Source of the DNA: Oscillospiraceae bacterium | GTDB taxonomy: Bacteria; Bacillota; Clostridia; Oscillospirales; Ruminococcaceae | Length of the DNA: 64,000 bases | Direction: 5' to 3' | Assembly: GCA_021199855.1 (NCBI GenBank) | Contig: JAJQHD010000036.1 | Location: 1-64,000, forward strand | Shown here: in pieces, positions 36,690-44,553 of the stretch | How positions within the stretch are numbered: the stretch's first letter is position 1 | How the letters are laid out: every line of letters starts with the position of its first letter | Made by a program: the position numbers and the translations under genes | The notes under the pieces: generated by a model | Seen by the model: the letters and a program-made list of their open reading frames with translations, nothing else | What the model was told of the DNA's origin: nothing | The model's database searches: none

Positions 36690-37533
36690 AAAACTCACTT
36701 GCTTCCGTCTCCGTCAACCCGCTTGGAATCGTCATATCCATTCCGCTTACATCGATCTCGGCAATCTCGAAAGAATACCTCGTAAACGAGCCGGAGTCGG
36801 GATTTTTGTCAACGACGGTGAAAGTTTCGTCTGTATAGAACGTCCAGGTGGACGTCAAGGTGCTTCCGTGGGACAGGACGGTGTACTCTTCAATCACGCA
36901 GTCGCTTTCCTCACTTGTCGAAACGAGAGTGTAGTACTCTTTGCTGTAGCCGAACTCGATTTCTGAAGCCGTCGAGGTTCTTGCGTAGGAGTAATAGGTG
37001 TACGCATCCAAATCTATAACCGTAACAGTATCTGCCGTCATAACGATCTTCTGCGAATTGTTGATATAAACTTTATTGACGCCGTTTATATAGTATTCCC
37101 GTTCATAGAGGACAACCGTCTCGCCGTCGTAGGAAACTGCTTCGGTAAGCTTTGCATGGACTTGGGTAGAGTTCAGAAGTGTGAGATAGTCCATCGCAAT
37201 AGTGTCGGGAATGTAAGTGACTTCTTCCTCATCGTCAATCTCGACCGAATCTTCGTCGTCTTCGGTGGTGACTTCGTCCTCTGAGGAGTCTTCCACAGTT
37301 GTCACTTCGGGAGTATCCTCCGAGACCTCTGTTTCAGAAGTCGTATCTGCTTCAGTATAGTCGACGGAAGTCACAGCTTCGGCTTCACTTTCGGAAAAGG
37401 TAGTAACGACATTGTCCGGAACTCCGTTATATGATGTACTGCTTTCGTCTTGAATACTAACTTCAGCATTACTGCACGCTGATAATGAGATAAGCATACA
37501 GAAAGCCACTAAAAATGCAAGTAATCTCTTCAT
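36688..37533 (-). CDS. Predicted lipoprotein of unknown function
   Basis: A 281-residue lipoprotein. The signal peptide MKRLLAFLVAFCMLISL ends in the lipobox LSAC (Cys near residue 20). An acidic Thr/Glu/Asp-rich linker (~25-105) is followed by a beta-rich domain of ~175 residues (LLNSTQVHAKLTEAVSYDGETVVLYEREYYI, TWTFYTDETFTVVDKNP) that resembles extracytoplasmic lipoprotein folds with no clear ligand. The ATG at 37533 is chosen for the signal peptide and the GGAAAGGA site upstream. It is transcribed divergently from spoVAD. Confidence 0.82.
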   Translation of the reverse strand: MKRLLAFLVAFCMLISLSACSNAEVSIQDESSTSYNGVPDNVVTTFSESEAEAVTSVDYTEADTTSETEVSEDTPEVTTVEDSSEDEVTTEDDEDSVEIDDEEEVTYIPDTIAMDYLTLLNSTQVHAKLTEAVSYDGETVVLYEREYYINGVNKVYINNSQKIVMTADTVTVIDLDAYTYYSYARTSTASEIEFGYSKEYYTLVSTSEESDCVIEEYTVLSHGSTLTSTWTFYTDETFTVVDKNPDSGSFTRYSFEIAEIDVSGMDMTIPSGLTETEASEF

Positions 37534-37585
37534 AAAAACCGTCCTTTCCGGCGGAGCCTGTCTTTCTACAGAAAATACCAAGTTT

Positions 37586-37614
37586 ATTATATCACAGTCT
37601 TCCCCGGAATTCAA
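37586..37614 (-). promoter_or_regulatory. Promoter of the lipoprotein gene
   Basis: On the - strand: TTGAAT (37609-37614), a 17-base spacer and TATAAT (37586-37591). Confidence 0.8.
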
Positions 37615-37690
37615 GCTTTCATATTTCAAAACGCATAAATTAAACTGTTCTTGGAAAAATAGAAGCAAATAAAGCAGGGGAGTTGGATTT

Positions 37691-38710
37691 ATGTCACAAA
37701 GACTGGGTCAGTCAACAATAATGATGGACAATGCGGTTTCGATAAAGAGTTGGGCGTCGGTCGTCGGCAAGAAGGAGGGCGAAGGACCCTTCGGCGACTG
37801 CTTCGACTATGTCGATAAGGACGACCGCTTCGGTCAGGAAAGCTTCGAGAAGGCGGAGAGCGCAATGCAGGGTCTTGCCGTGCAGACGGCTCTTGAAAAG
37901 TGTCAGTTGAAGCCTGGCGACCTGTCGTTCATGTTCGGTGGAGACCTCTTGAATCAGTGTATCGGCACCAGCTTCGGGATAGGCGACTTCAACGTGCCTT
38001 TCTTGGGAATCTACGGTGCCTGTTCCACCATTGCCGAGGGCATACTTCTAGCCGCACTGACGGTCGATTCCGGAGCCGGAGATGTAGTTGCGGCGGTGAC
38101 TTCCTCACACTTCTGCACCGCCGAAAGGCAGTATCGCTTCCCACTCGAATACGGTGGACAGCGCACTCCCACTTCCCAGTGGACGGCAACCGCTTCGGGA
38201 GCAGTGATTTTGGAGAGAAGTAACGCCTCGCCGTTCGTCAGAGCCGTCACAATCGGCAGGATTGAGGACAAGGGAATCAAGGACGCGAACAACATGGGCG
38301 CCGCAATGGCTCCTGCGGCGTACTCCACGATAAAGCAGTTCCTTTCGGACACGAAAAAGTCACCTCTTGATTTCGACCGTATCGTCACCGGCGATTTGGG
38401 AAGAGTGGGCTCCCGTATCCTTGTCGAGCTCCTGCACCGGGACGGCATCGAAATTGCAGACAAGCATCTCGATTGCGGATGTATGCTCTTCGACCCTGAG
38501 AACCAGGACGTCCACGCCGGCGGCTCCGGCTGTGGCTGCTCGGCAAGCCTTCTTGCGGGGCACTTCCTCCCAGAACTGAAATCCGGAAAACTCAAAAACA
38601 TTCTCTTTGCCGCAACGGGTGCACTTCTCTCAACCACTTCGAGCCAGCAAGGCATGACGATACCCGGAATCTCGCATCTCATCTGGCTTTCAAGTGAAAT
38701 CGGGCTTTAA
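37691..38710 (+). CDS. spoVAD: Stage V sporulation protein AD
   Basis: A 339-residue protein with a thiolase-like fold. SpoVAD binds dipicolinic acid and with the other SpoVA proteins moves it into the forespore during sporulation. Characteristic segments: QSFEKAESAMQ region, DLLNQCIGTSFGI, FLGIYGACSTIAEGILL, TSSHFCTAERQYRFPLEYGGQRTP (given in two pieces as TSSHFCTAERQY and RFPLEYGGQRTP) and GSGCGCSAS near the C-terminus. GGGGAG precedes the ATG. spoVAE follows by 12 bases; spoVAC, normally just upstream, is not in this window. Transcription by a forespore sigma factor is expected, but I see no convincing site. Confidence 0.96.
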   Translation: MSQRLGQSTIMMDNAVSIKSWASVVGKKEGEGPFGDCFDYVDKDDRFGQESFEKAESAMQGLAVQTALEKCQLKPGDLSFMFGGDLLNQCIGTSFGIGDFNVPFLGIYGACSTIAEGILLAALTVDSGAGDVVAAVTSSHFCTAERQYRFPLEYGGQRTPTSQWTATASGAVILERSNASPFVRAVTIGRIEDKGIKDANNMGAAMAPAAYSTIKQFLSDTKKSPLDFDRIVTGDLGRVGSRILVELLHRDGIEIADKHLDCGCMLFDPENQDVHAGGSGCGCSASLLAGHFLPELKSGKLKNILFAATGALLSTTSSQQGMTIPGISHLIWLSSEIGL

Positions 38711-38722
38711 GGAGGAATCACA

Positions 38723-39082
38723 ATGCAGTATTTATGGGCATTTTTAGTAGGAGGAATCATCTGCGCCATCGGTCAGCTTCTCATCGACTTCACGAAGCTG
38801 ACTCCTGCAAGAATCCTGACACTCTACGTCGTCGCAGGAGTAATTCTGAGCGGCGTCGGAATATACCAGTACCTTGCCGACTTCGCCGGAGCAGGCGCCA
38901 CGGTGCCATTAACCGGATTCGGAAACTCGATAGCCAAAGGAATCCGGGAAGCCGTCGACGAAAAGGGCTTCCTGGGAATCTTCACCGGAGGACTCACCGC
39001 CTGTTCCGGCGGAATAACGGCGGCAATGGTCTTCTCACTCCTGGCGGCACTTGTGTTCAAGCCGAAGGCGAAATCGGCATAA
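38723..39082 (+). CDS. spoVAE: Stage V sporulation protein AE
   Basis: A 119-residue integral membrane protein with about four hydrophobic segments; component of the dipicolinate channel of the spore inner membrane (SpoVAEb type). Typical sequence: FLVGGIICAIGQLLID at the N-terminus and ITAAMVFSLLAALVFKPK at the end. AAGGAGGAA precedes the ATG, and it is in an operon with spoVAD. Confidence 0.95.
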   Translation: MQYLWAFLVGGIICAIGQLLIDFTKLTPARILTLYVVAGVILSGVGIYQYLADFAGAGATVPLTGFGNSIAKGIREAVDEKGFLGIFTGGLTACSGGITAAMVFSLLAALVFKPKAKSA

Positions 39083-39086
39083 AAAC

Positions 39087-39120
39087 AGCGCAGTCACCAA
39101 ATGACTGCGCTTTATTATTA
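39087..39120. terminator. Terminator between spoVAE and the second MATE gene
   Basis: AGCGCAGTCA, loop CCAAA, TGACTGCGCT, then TTATTATT; it serves both convergent genes. Confidence 0.85.
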
Positions 39121-39129
39121 ACTTCGTTA

Positions 39130-40461
39130 TTATAGATAGCCGTATTTCTTTCTCTTTGCGATTATGAACACCGAAGTCGTCGCGACCGCCATTATCTCTG
39201 CGGCAACAAGTGAAAACCAAATTCCGTCTATGTCCCAGATGATAGGGAAGATGAGCACCGCCGCAATCTGAAACACGAGAGTTCTGAGGAACGAGATTAT
39301 CGCCGAAATCACGCCGTTGTTGAGTGCTGTGAAGAAGGACGAGCCGTAAATCGCGAATCCCGCAAACAGGAACGAGAAGGAATAGATCCTGAATCCTCCG
39401 AGCGTGAGCTCAAGAAGCGCATCGTCATACCCGACAAACAGCATTGAAAGCGGTTTTGCCAGAAGCTCGGCACAGATGAGCATCGAAACCGAGAAGCACA
39501 GAATGATGGTAACGCTTTTTCGGAGCAGACCCTTGAGCTCGTCTTTGTTTCCGGCACCGTAGTGATAGCTGACAATCGGCGCTGAGCCGACTGAGTAGCC
39601 GATGAACACCGCTAAGAAAATCATGTTGACATACATGAGAACGCCATATGCGGCGACACCGTCGTTTCCGGCATACTGAAGAAGCTGGTAGTTATAGAGC
39701 ATCGAGACGGTCGACATCGCAATATTGCTCATCAGCTCCGACGAGCCGTTGGTGCAGGCTTTCAGGAGTGACCTGCCATCGAACCGGGTCTTGCCGAGCC
39801 TGAGAAGGCTCTTGTTCGGAAGAGCGAAGTATATAACCGGCACCAGTCCTCCGACACACTGGCTCATCGCCGTTGCGACAGCTGCTCCCACGAGCCCGAG
39901 GGACAAAGCTCCGACCAATACGGCATCCATAACTATATTTGTGCATCCCGCCGCAACGGTCGCGACAAGCCCGAGGTTCGGCTTTTCTGCCGTCACAAAC
40001 AGGCTCTGGAATTCGTATTGAAGCATATACGCCGGAAGCGCCAGAAGGATTATTCGCCCATAAATGACGCAGTCCTCAAGGATTTCGTCCTCTGCGCCGA
40101 GGAATATCGCAACCGGTCTTAAAACAGCGATTCCAACCGCCGCAACAACAATTCCCGCAAGAACCGAAATGTAGATGAACAGCGAAAACAGGCTGTTCGC
40201 CTTCTCCTTATCGCCCTCGCCCATCGTCTTCGCAATAATCGCGCTTCCGCCGGTTCCCATCATGAAGCCGAGCGCTCCCAAGACCATCAGAAACGGCATG
40301 ATGAGGTTAATTGCCGTGAACGGCGTTTTCCCGGCAAAATTCGAGACGAAGAACCCGTCCACCACGCCGTAAATAGACGTGAAAATCATCATAATAATAG
40401 ACGGCAAAGTGAATCTGAGAAGCCGCCTGAAATTGAATCTGTCCGAAAGCTGTATAGCCAT
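39130..40461 (-). CDS. MATE-family efflux transporter
   Basis: A 443-residue, 12-helix exporter, not closely similar to the MATE protein at 20.7 kb. Features: LLRFTLPSIIMMIFTSIYGVVDGFF at the N-terminus, MGTGGSAIIAKTMGEGD (the family ALG/AxxxG region), and VGSAPIVSYHYGAGN in the second half, which matches the NorM/DinF-like group. The ATG at 40461 is preferred because AGAAGGA lies 8 bases upstream. Substrate unknown. Confidence 0.92.
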   Translation of the reverse strand: MAIQLSDRFNFRRLLRFTLPSIIMMIFTSIYGVVDGFFVSNFAGKTPFTAINLIMPFLMVLGALGFMMGTGGSAIIAKTMGEGDKEKANSLFSLFIYISVLAGIVVAAVGIAVLRPVAIFLGAEDEILEDCVIYGRIILLALPAYMLQYEFQSLFVTAEKPNLGLVATVAAGCTNIVMDAVLVGALSLGLVGAAVATAMSQCVGGLVPVIYFALPNKSLLRLGKTRFDGRSLLKACTNGSSELMSNIAMSTVSMLYNYQLLQYAGNDGVAAYGVLMYVNMIFLAVFIGYSVGSAPIVSYHYGAGNKDELKGLLRKSVTIILCFSVSMLICAELLAKPLSMLFVGYDDALLELTLGGFRIYSFSFLFAGFAIYGSSFFTALNNGVISAIISFLRTLVFQIAAVLIFPIIWDIDGIWFSLVAAEIMAVATTSVFIIAKRKKYGYL

Positions 40462-40600
40462 AAAAACATCCTTCTGCTCACCCATATTTAAAAACAGAGT
40501 TGTGAGCAGAGATATTGTACTACATCGGAATTTTAATTGCAATAGGATGATAAGGAAAATTTGGGTAAAGAAAAGCTCAGTCCCACTTTTCTATTCATCT

Positions 40601-41106
40601 CTATTCTTCGCAGTCATACATATGCTTATCAACATAGCCCATCATCCGATTATTGAGAACTATGTACTCAATCAGCACCACAACCGGCGTGAAGGCGGAC
40701 ATTATCGGCTCTTCGAATATTATCGGTGCCGCAATCAGGAAGACGAGAGCAATCACTGCCGATATAACGAATTCCACAACATGCTCTTTTCTCCACTTTT
40801 TCTTCCAGTAATCGCTTTTCTCTTTGTTTGAGAACATTTCCGAGCGTGCAATTTTCATGACGTTCTCGTCTGCCTTTTGGCGGAAGCTTCTATCGTCAAG
40901 AACCTCGCCTGCAAGAAGCTCGTTTATGCTGACGTTAAAGGTTTCTGCCAACACCTCAAGCATATCAATGCTCGGCATATAGCTTCCGGTCTCCCAACGG
41001 GAGATTGTTTTATTGGTAATGCCAATCCGCCGCCAAGTTGTTCCTGAGTGAGGCCGTTCTGTTTGCGAAGCTCTGCAATAAATTTGCCGGTTTTGACCTG
41101 ATCCAT
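40601..41106 (-). pseudogene. XRE-family HTH membrane regulator, frameshifted
   Basis: Read from 41106 downward: MDQVKTGKFIAELRKQNGLT, then QEQLGG, the first half of a Cro/C1 helix-turn-helix. The frame then shifts; the rest (RIGITNKTISRWETGSYMPS, then IDMLEVLAETFNVSINELLAGE) is in another frame to 40601. The sequence CTTGGCGGCGGATT around 41028-41034 needs one extra base (for example GGCGGGCGG or GGCAGGCGG) to restore the ORF, giving about 168 residues. The C-terminal part has two hydrophobic segments (VVEFVISAVIALVFLIAAPI and a second one) and an acidic end, as in common clostridial HTH membrane proteins. No partner gene is evident. Confidence 0.85.
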
Positions 41107-41211
41107 ATTATCACCTCAAACTAATCATATCCGATTTCCCGTGAGAATTCAACCCCACAAACGGCGAATCGATTTTTTTCGTGAGATTTTCGCGTTTTTT
41201 CGCTTCCCAGA

Positions 41212-41249
41212 TTGTAACTCTTGCACTTACACCCAACTTGTGTTATAAT
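41212..41249 (+). promoter_or_regulatory. Rrf2 gene promoter with overlapping operator
   Basis: -35 TTGCAC (41221-41226), a 17-base spacer, extended -10 TGTTATAAT (TATAAT 41244-41249). An inverted repeat TTGTAA-n9-TTACA (41212-41231) surrounds the -35. The identical layout occurs before the ACGX peptide gene (42462-42482), implying autoregulation. Confidence 0.7.
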
Positions 41250-41280
41250 ATTCTCATCAAACTTAGGGAGCACCCATAAA

Positions 41281-41727
41281 ATGCAGATTTCAAGCAGATT
41301 CACAATTGCGATTCACATACTCACGTGCATCGAGACATTTAAAGACCAATACAAAACCACGAGCGAATTTCTGGCGGGGAGCATCAATGTCAACCCGGTC
41401 ATAATTCGCCGTATCTTGCAACAGCTCAAAGCCGCAGGGCTCATCACCGTGGCTCGGGGGAGCGGGGGAGCGTCGATTGCGAAACCACTTGACGAAATTA
41501 CTTTTTTAGATGTATATAACGCCGTTGAGTGCGTCGAGAGCGGCGAGCTCTTCCATTTCCACGAAAACCCGAGTCAGGCTTGCCCTGTCGGCAGGAATAT
41601 CCACGCTGCCCTTGACGATAAGCTCATGACGATTCAGCAGGCGATGGAGAACAAAATGCGGGAGATTACCGTCGCGGATGTTGTAAATGACACCAAAATT
41701 TGCATAGAAAAAGAGTCCGAAAGGTGA
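41281..41727 (+). CDS. Rrf2-family transcriptional regulator
   Basis: A 148-residue DNA-binding protein: MQISSRFTIAIHILTCIET, then the winged helix (~22-75, TTSEFLAGSINVNPVIIRRI, LQQLKAAGLITVARGSGGAS) and a dimerisation helix. The Rrf2 family includes Fe-S, cysteine and nitric-oxide sensors; this member has few cysteines (one near residue 13 and ACPVG near 100) and lacks the three-Cys cluster of IscR/NsrR, so it resembles the YwnA-type subgroup. The ATG at 41281 is preferred over the upstream frame, which would overlap the promoter. It heads the RiPP-like cluster and shares its operator with the peptide gene, so it is the probable regulator of that cluster. Confidence 0.9.
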   Translation: MQISSRFTIAIHILTCIETFKDQYKTTSEFLAGSINVNPVIIRRILQQLKAAGLITVARGSGGASIAKPLDEITFLDVYNAVECVESGELFHFHENPSQACPVGRNIHAALDDKLMTIQQAMENKMREITVADVVNDTKICIEKESER

Positions 41728-41731
41728 TTTT

Positions 41732-42364
41732 ATGACAGACAAGTATATAGAAGATATTTATAAAGTCAGGAAGACGTATCAACCAATCTACAGAGATAGC
41801 TATTTCGCAAAAAATGAGCCTGTGTTCAAGTTTTCGTATGCACCGCTTTACAAGTCATTGGATAGCCAATTTCCTTGGAGAAATGATTCTGAACAGACTG
41901 AACTGATTACGAAAATATGTTCCAATTTTAAATTTTCGGAGGATTATTTTGAATTAGAGAAGAGTGCTGAAGCGATGGCGACAGCTGCAAAAGAATGGGC
42001 TTCCAGCGAATATAATCTGATGATGCAACAAAAGCATAATAGTCTAACTGACTCATATATCGATGTGGCATTTAGTCAAATAAAGAGTTATTTGGAAATA
42101 GCCGTGAAGCTCGGGAATATAGATGCTCTTTGTGCTATGGGGTGGTACTATAAAGAACGAAGTTCTTACGGTTCGAGCTCTTGTGACATATACAAAAGTC
42201 AGGAGCACAAAAATTATAGATGCTTAAGCATTGCGTATTACAAAGTGGCGGCAGAGTATGGGCATTTGTACGCAATAGAAGAAGCAACGGCGGATTACAT
42301 TTTGAAAAACCAATCATTGGCGGATTATTTAAGATACTCGAAAACAATCCACCGTAGCTATTGA
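41732..42364 (+). CDS. Hypothetical protein with Sel1/TPR-like C-terminus
   Basis: A 210-residue protein of unknown function. No signal peptide. The second half holds helical repeat-like pieces (SYLEIAVKLGNIDALCAMGWYY, SIAYYKVAAEYGHLYAIEEA) that resemble Sel1-type repeats, which usually mediate protein contacts. AAAGGTG precedes the ATG, four bases after the Rrf2 stop, so the two are coupled. The coding sequence is more AT-rich than the surrounding genes, hinting at recent acquisition. I cannot tie it to a family. Confidence 0.7.
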   Translation: MTDKYIEDIYKVRKTYQPIYRDSYFAKNEPVFKFSYAPLYKSLDSQFPWRNDSEQTELITKICSNFKFSEDYFELEKSAEAMATAAKEWASSEYNLMMQQKHNSLTDSYIDVAFSQIKSYLEIAVKLGNIDALCAMGWYYKERSSYGSSSCDIYKSQEHKNYRCLSIAYYKVAAEYGHLYAIEEATADYILKNQSLADYLRYSKTIHRSY

Positions 42365-42461
42365 AATAACACTATTTGTTCTCAAAAAGAGTCCGAAAGC
42401 TAAGTTTCCGGACTTTTCTTTTACTGGTATAGACGGATTTATACTTCTTGAAAAATTTTAG

Positions 42462-42499
42462 TTGTAACTATTGACATTACAACTGTCATGTGCTATACT
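42462..42499 (+). promoter_or_regulatory. Promoter and operator of the ACGX peptide operon
   Basis: TTGACA (42471-42476), a 17-base spacer and TATACT (42494-42499). The inverted repeat TTGTAA-n9-TTACAA (42462-42482) straddles the -35 exactly as at the Rrf2 promoter. Region 42365-42461 shows no other feature. Confidence 0.85.
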
Positions 42500-42502
42500 C
42501 AT

Positions 42503-42525
42503 GTTGTAATCAAAAAGATTACAAC
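42503..42525 (+). promoter_or_regulatory. Second operator / hairpin downstream of the ACGX promoter
   Basis: GTTGTAATC-AAAAA-GATTACAAC: perfect 9-bp arms with a 5-base centre, at the transcription start, carrying the same TTGTAA half-site. It could be a second Rrf2 operator or a leader stem-loop. Confidence 0.65.
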
Positions 42526-42550
42526 AATATTTTTCGGAGGTAATTTAGCT

Positions 42551-42790
42551 ATGGCACTTTCTAATCTGGTTGGATGGACTGACGAGACCTCTACCGCATC
42601 TGCTTGCGGTACAGCTTGCGGAGCAGCTGATAAGGCGGAGGAAAAGCCGGCAGCATGTGGCTCTGCATGTGGTGCGGCTGATAAGCCTGCTGAGGCACCT
42701 GCAGCTTGCGGTTCTGCTTGTGGTGCAGCTGACAAGCCGGAAGAGAAGCCTGCCGCCTGTGGTTCTGCTTGCGGAGCTGGCGACAAGTAA
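42551..42790 (+). CDS. ACGX-repeat peptide (RiPP precursor candidate)
   Basis: A 79-residue peptide. A short leader (MALSNLVGWTDETSTAS) is followed by four units of 17 residues, ACGxACGAADKxxxxPA, the last one truncated to 11. The eight cysteines (19, 23, 36, 40, 53, 57, 70, 74) all lie in ACG triplets, arranged as pairs four residues apart. The repeats are also clear in the DNA (51-base period). It is followed by a radical SAM/SPASM protein of the type paired with such ACGX peptides, so thioether or other Cys/Ala crosslinking is plausible but inferred. GGAGG lies 10 bases before the ATG. Confidence 0.9.
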   Translation: MALSNLVGWTDETSTASACGTACGAADKAEEKPAACGSACGAADKPAEAPAACGSACGAADKPEEKPAACGSACGAGDK

Positions 42791-42808
42791 TTCTGTCCGC
42801 AACTTTTT

Positions 42809-42838
42809 GCCTGATGAGCCGATATCGGTTCATCGGGC
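42809..42838 (+). other. Perfect stem-loop between precursor and radical SAM gene
   Basis: GCCTGATGAGCCG, loop ATAT, CGGTTCATCGGGC: a 13-bp stem with two G-T pairs and no U tract. It could stabilise or process the precursor mRNA, giving more peptide than enzyme. Confidence 0.6.
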
Positions 42839-42898
42839 ATCTGCGAAACATTGTCCGTTTATCGGCTTTATACATAACTTCAGAGGAGACCGTGCAAT

Positions 42899-43954
42899 AT
42901 GAAACAATACTTTTCTTTTCAATGGCACATCACAGACGAGTGCGACCAGCGGTGCAAGCACTGCTACATCTTTTCCGAAAACGTCTGCAAAGAGCTGGAT
43001 TCAATGAACTGGTCGGAGATGTTAAAGACGTTCAAGAACTGCCTTGACTTCTGCGAAACATATAACCGTCTGCCGTATTTCTATGTCACCGGCGGCGACC
43101 CCATTCTTCACCCGGACTTCTGGAAACTACTTGGATTTATGAGAGAGTACGACATTCCCTTCACAATTTTAGGCAATCCGTTTCATCTTAATGATGAAGT
43201 GTGCCGCCGTCTGAAAGAGTACGGTTGCAGAAAGTATCAGCTCTCCATTGATGGAATGAGGAAAACGCATGACTGGTTCCGCAAGCCCGGTTCATTTGAT
43301 ATTACGCTCAAAAAGATAGGTTGCATCAACCGTGCGGGCATCCGAAGCGTTATCATGACCACCGTTTCAGGCACGAATATTGATGAAGTCCCCGACATTA
43401 TTGACGCTGTGGTTGCGGCAGGGGCAAACGTGTTCGCCTTTGCCCGTTACTGCCCGACTTCCGAGGAAAAGGATACCGGCATCGAACCGCTCCGCTATCG
43501 TAAACTATTAGCAGATTGCGATAAAAAATTCAAAGAATATGAAGCCGCAGGGTGCCAGACTTATTTCAACAAAAAAGACCATCTCTGGACTCTATACGAG
43601 TACGAAACCGGCGAATTCAAAATCCCCGAGAATGCTAAGAACGGGATGATTTACGGCGGCTGTAACTGTGGCAACTGCCATCTTACCATTCTGCCGACAG
43701 GCGATGTCTATGCCTGCCGTCGGGTGCAGAACAGCAAGGTCGGCAACGTCTTTGAAAGTCGCCTTGCCGATTTGTGGGTCACGAAGATGGAGGACTACCG
43801 GGATTATACGAAGTTTGAAAAGTGCTCAAAGTGCGAGCTTCTGGCATACTGCCGCGGCTGTCCCGCTGTGGCAAGTGGAAAGGATGGAAACTTCTATGCC
43901 GTTGACCCGCAGTGCTGGCATGAAATCCCGGAAAAGGAGGCTACAGAACAATGA
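42899..43954 (+). CDS. Radical SAM/SPASM enzyme, ACGX system
   Basis: A 351-residue enzyme. The N-terminal radical SAM cluster motif CX3CX2C is at Cys15, Cys19 and Cys22 (ECDQRCKHCY). A TIM-barrel core follows with TGGDPILHPDFW. The C-terminal SPASM region (~253-340) has Cys255, 257, 260, 273, 309, 312, 318, 321 and 339, enough for two auxiliary [4Fe-4S] clusters. This is the enzyme type that crosslinks or epimerises ribosomal peptides; the adjacent ACGX peptide is the obvious substrate. The stop overlaps the nitroreductase start by four bases. AGAGGAG precedes the ATG. Confidence 0.93.
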   Translation: MKQYFSFQWHITDECDQRCKHCYIFSENVCKELDSMNWSEMLKTFKNCLDFCETYNRLPYFYVTGGDPILHPDFWKLLGFMREYDIPFTILGNPFHLNDEVCRRLKEYGCRKYQLSIDGMRKTHDWFRKPGSFDITLKKIGCINRAGIRSVIMTTVSGTNIDEVPDIIDAVVAAGANVFAFARYCPTSEEKDTGIEPLRYRKLLADCDKKFKEYEAAGCQTYFNKKDHLWTLYEYETGEFKIPENAKNGMIYGGCNCGNCHLTILPTGDVYACRRVQNSKVGNVFESRLADLWVTKMEDYRDYTKFEKCSKCELLAYCRGCPAVASGKDGNFYAVDPQCWHEIPEKEATEQ

Positions 43955-44538
43955 GTAAACTGATGGAAACAATCCTGCACCGCCGTTCAATCCGCCGCTT
44001 CGACACAAGGCAGATTAGTGAGCAGGCATTGCAGGAAATTCTGCAAGCCGGTCTGTACGCTCCGAGTGCCGGAGGAGGACAGCGTGTGATTCTTGTCGTC
44101 TGTCAGGATAAAGAGGTCAACGAACGTCTTGGCAAGATCAAGCGTGCAAACTCAAATCCCCGTATGGCTACGGCTACAAATTATGTATCAAAAGAACAGC
44201 CCAGTATTGCAGACGACCCGAATATAAAAAACGCCTTTTATGATGCCCCGACGGTTATCACCATGTTTGCGCCGAAGAATTTTCTCTTTTCGGCGGAGGA
44301 TTGTGCGTGTGCCGCAGAAAACATGATGCTCGTGGCAGATTCACTGGGCATCGGCTCTTGCTATCTCGGGCAAGGTTGGGTGGCGTTCGCAGACCCTTAC
44401 GGTCAGGAAATTCTGAAAAAATGGAATATCCGCACCGATTACTATGCTGTCATGCAGCTTCTTCTCGGCTATCCCCGTGAGGGAGACCCTCATCCTACGG
44501 CTAAACCAAGAAAAGCCGACCGTATACTGAGATTTTAG
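43951..44538 (+). CDS. Nitroreductase-family flavoprotein
   Basis: A 195-residue FMN-dependent oxidoreductase of the nitroreductase superfamily. The start METILHRRSIRRFDTRQIS, APSAGGGQ (~38-45) and the C-terminal GYPREGDPHP are typical FMN-binding elements. DCACAAENMMLVADSLGIGSC supports the assignment. It overlaps the radical SAM gene by four bases, suggesting coupled expression; it could supply electrons or oxidise the modified peptide. Substrate unknown. Confidence 0.9.
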   Translation: MSKLMETILHRRSIRRFDTRQISEQALQEILQAGLYAPSAGGGQRVILVVCQDKEVNERLGKIKRANSNPRMATATNYVSKEQPSIADDPNIKNAFYDAPTVITMFAPKNFLFSAEDCACAAENMMLVADSLGIGSCYLGQGWVAFADPYGQEILKKWNIRTDYYAVMQLLLGYPREGDPHPTAKPRKADRILRF

Positions 44539-44553
44539 TTGGGAGGATTTATT

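Noticed and set aside
36127-36966. 279-codon open frame on the + strand over cyclophilin
   Set aside because: It lies opposite the clearly conserved cyclophilin and lipoprotein genes, crosses a repeat and has no recognisable motif.
37615-37690. Forespore sigma-G promoter before spoVAD (GCATAAATTA)
   Set aside because: A possible -10 is present but nothing like a -35 lies at the needed distance.
42551-42790. 51-base direct repeats as a CRISPR array
   Set aside because: The repeats encode the ACGX peptide in frame, without unique spacers.
42499-42840. Long open frames opposite and alongside the ACGX peptide gene, rich in Ala/Pro/Gln or Arg
   Set aside because: They mirror the 51-base repeat of the peptide gene in other frames and have no ribosome binding site.
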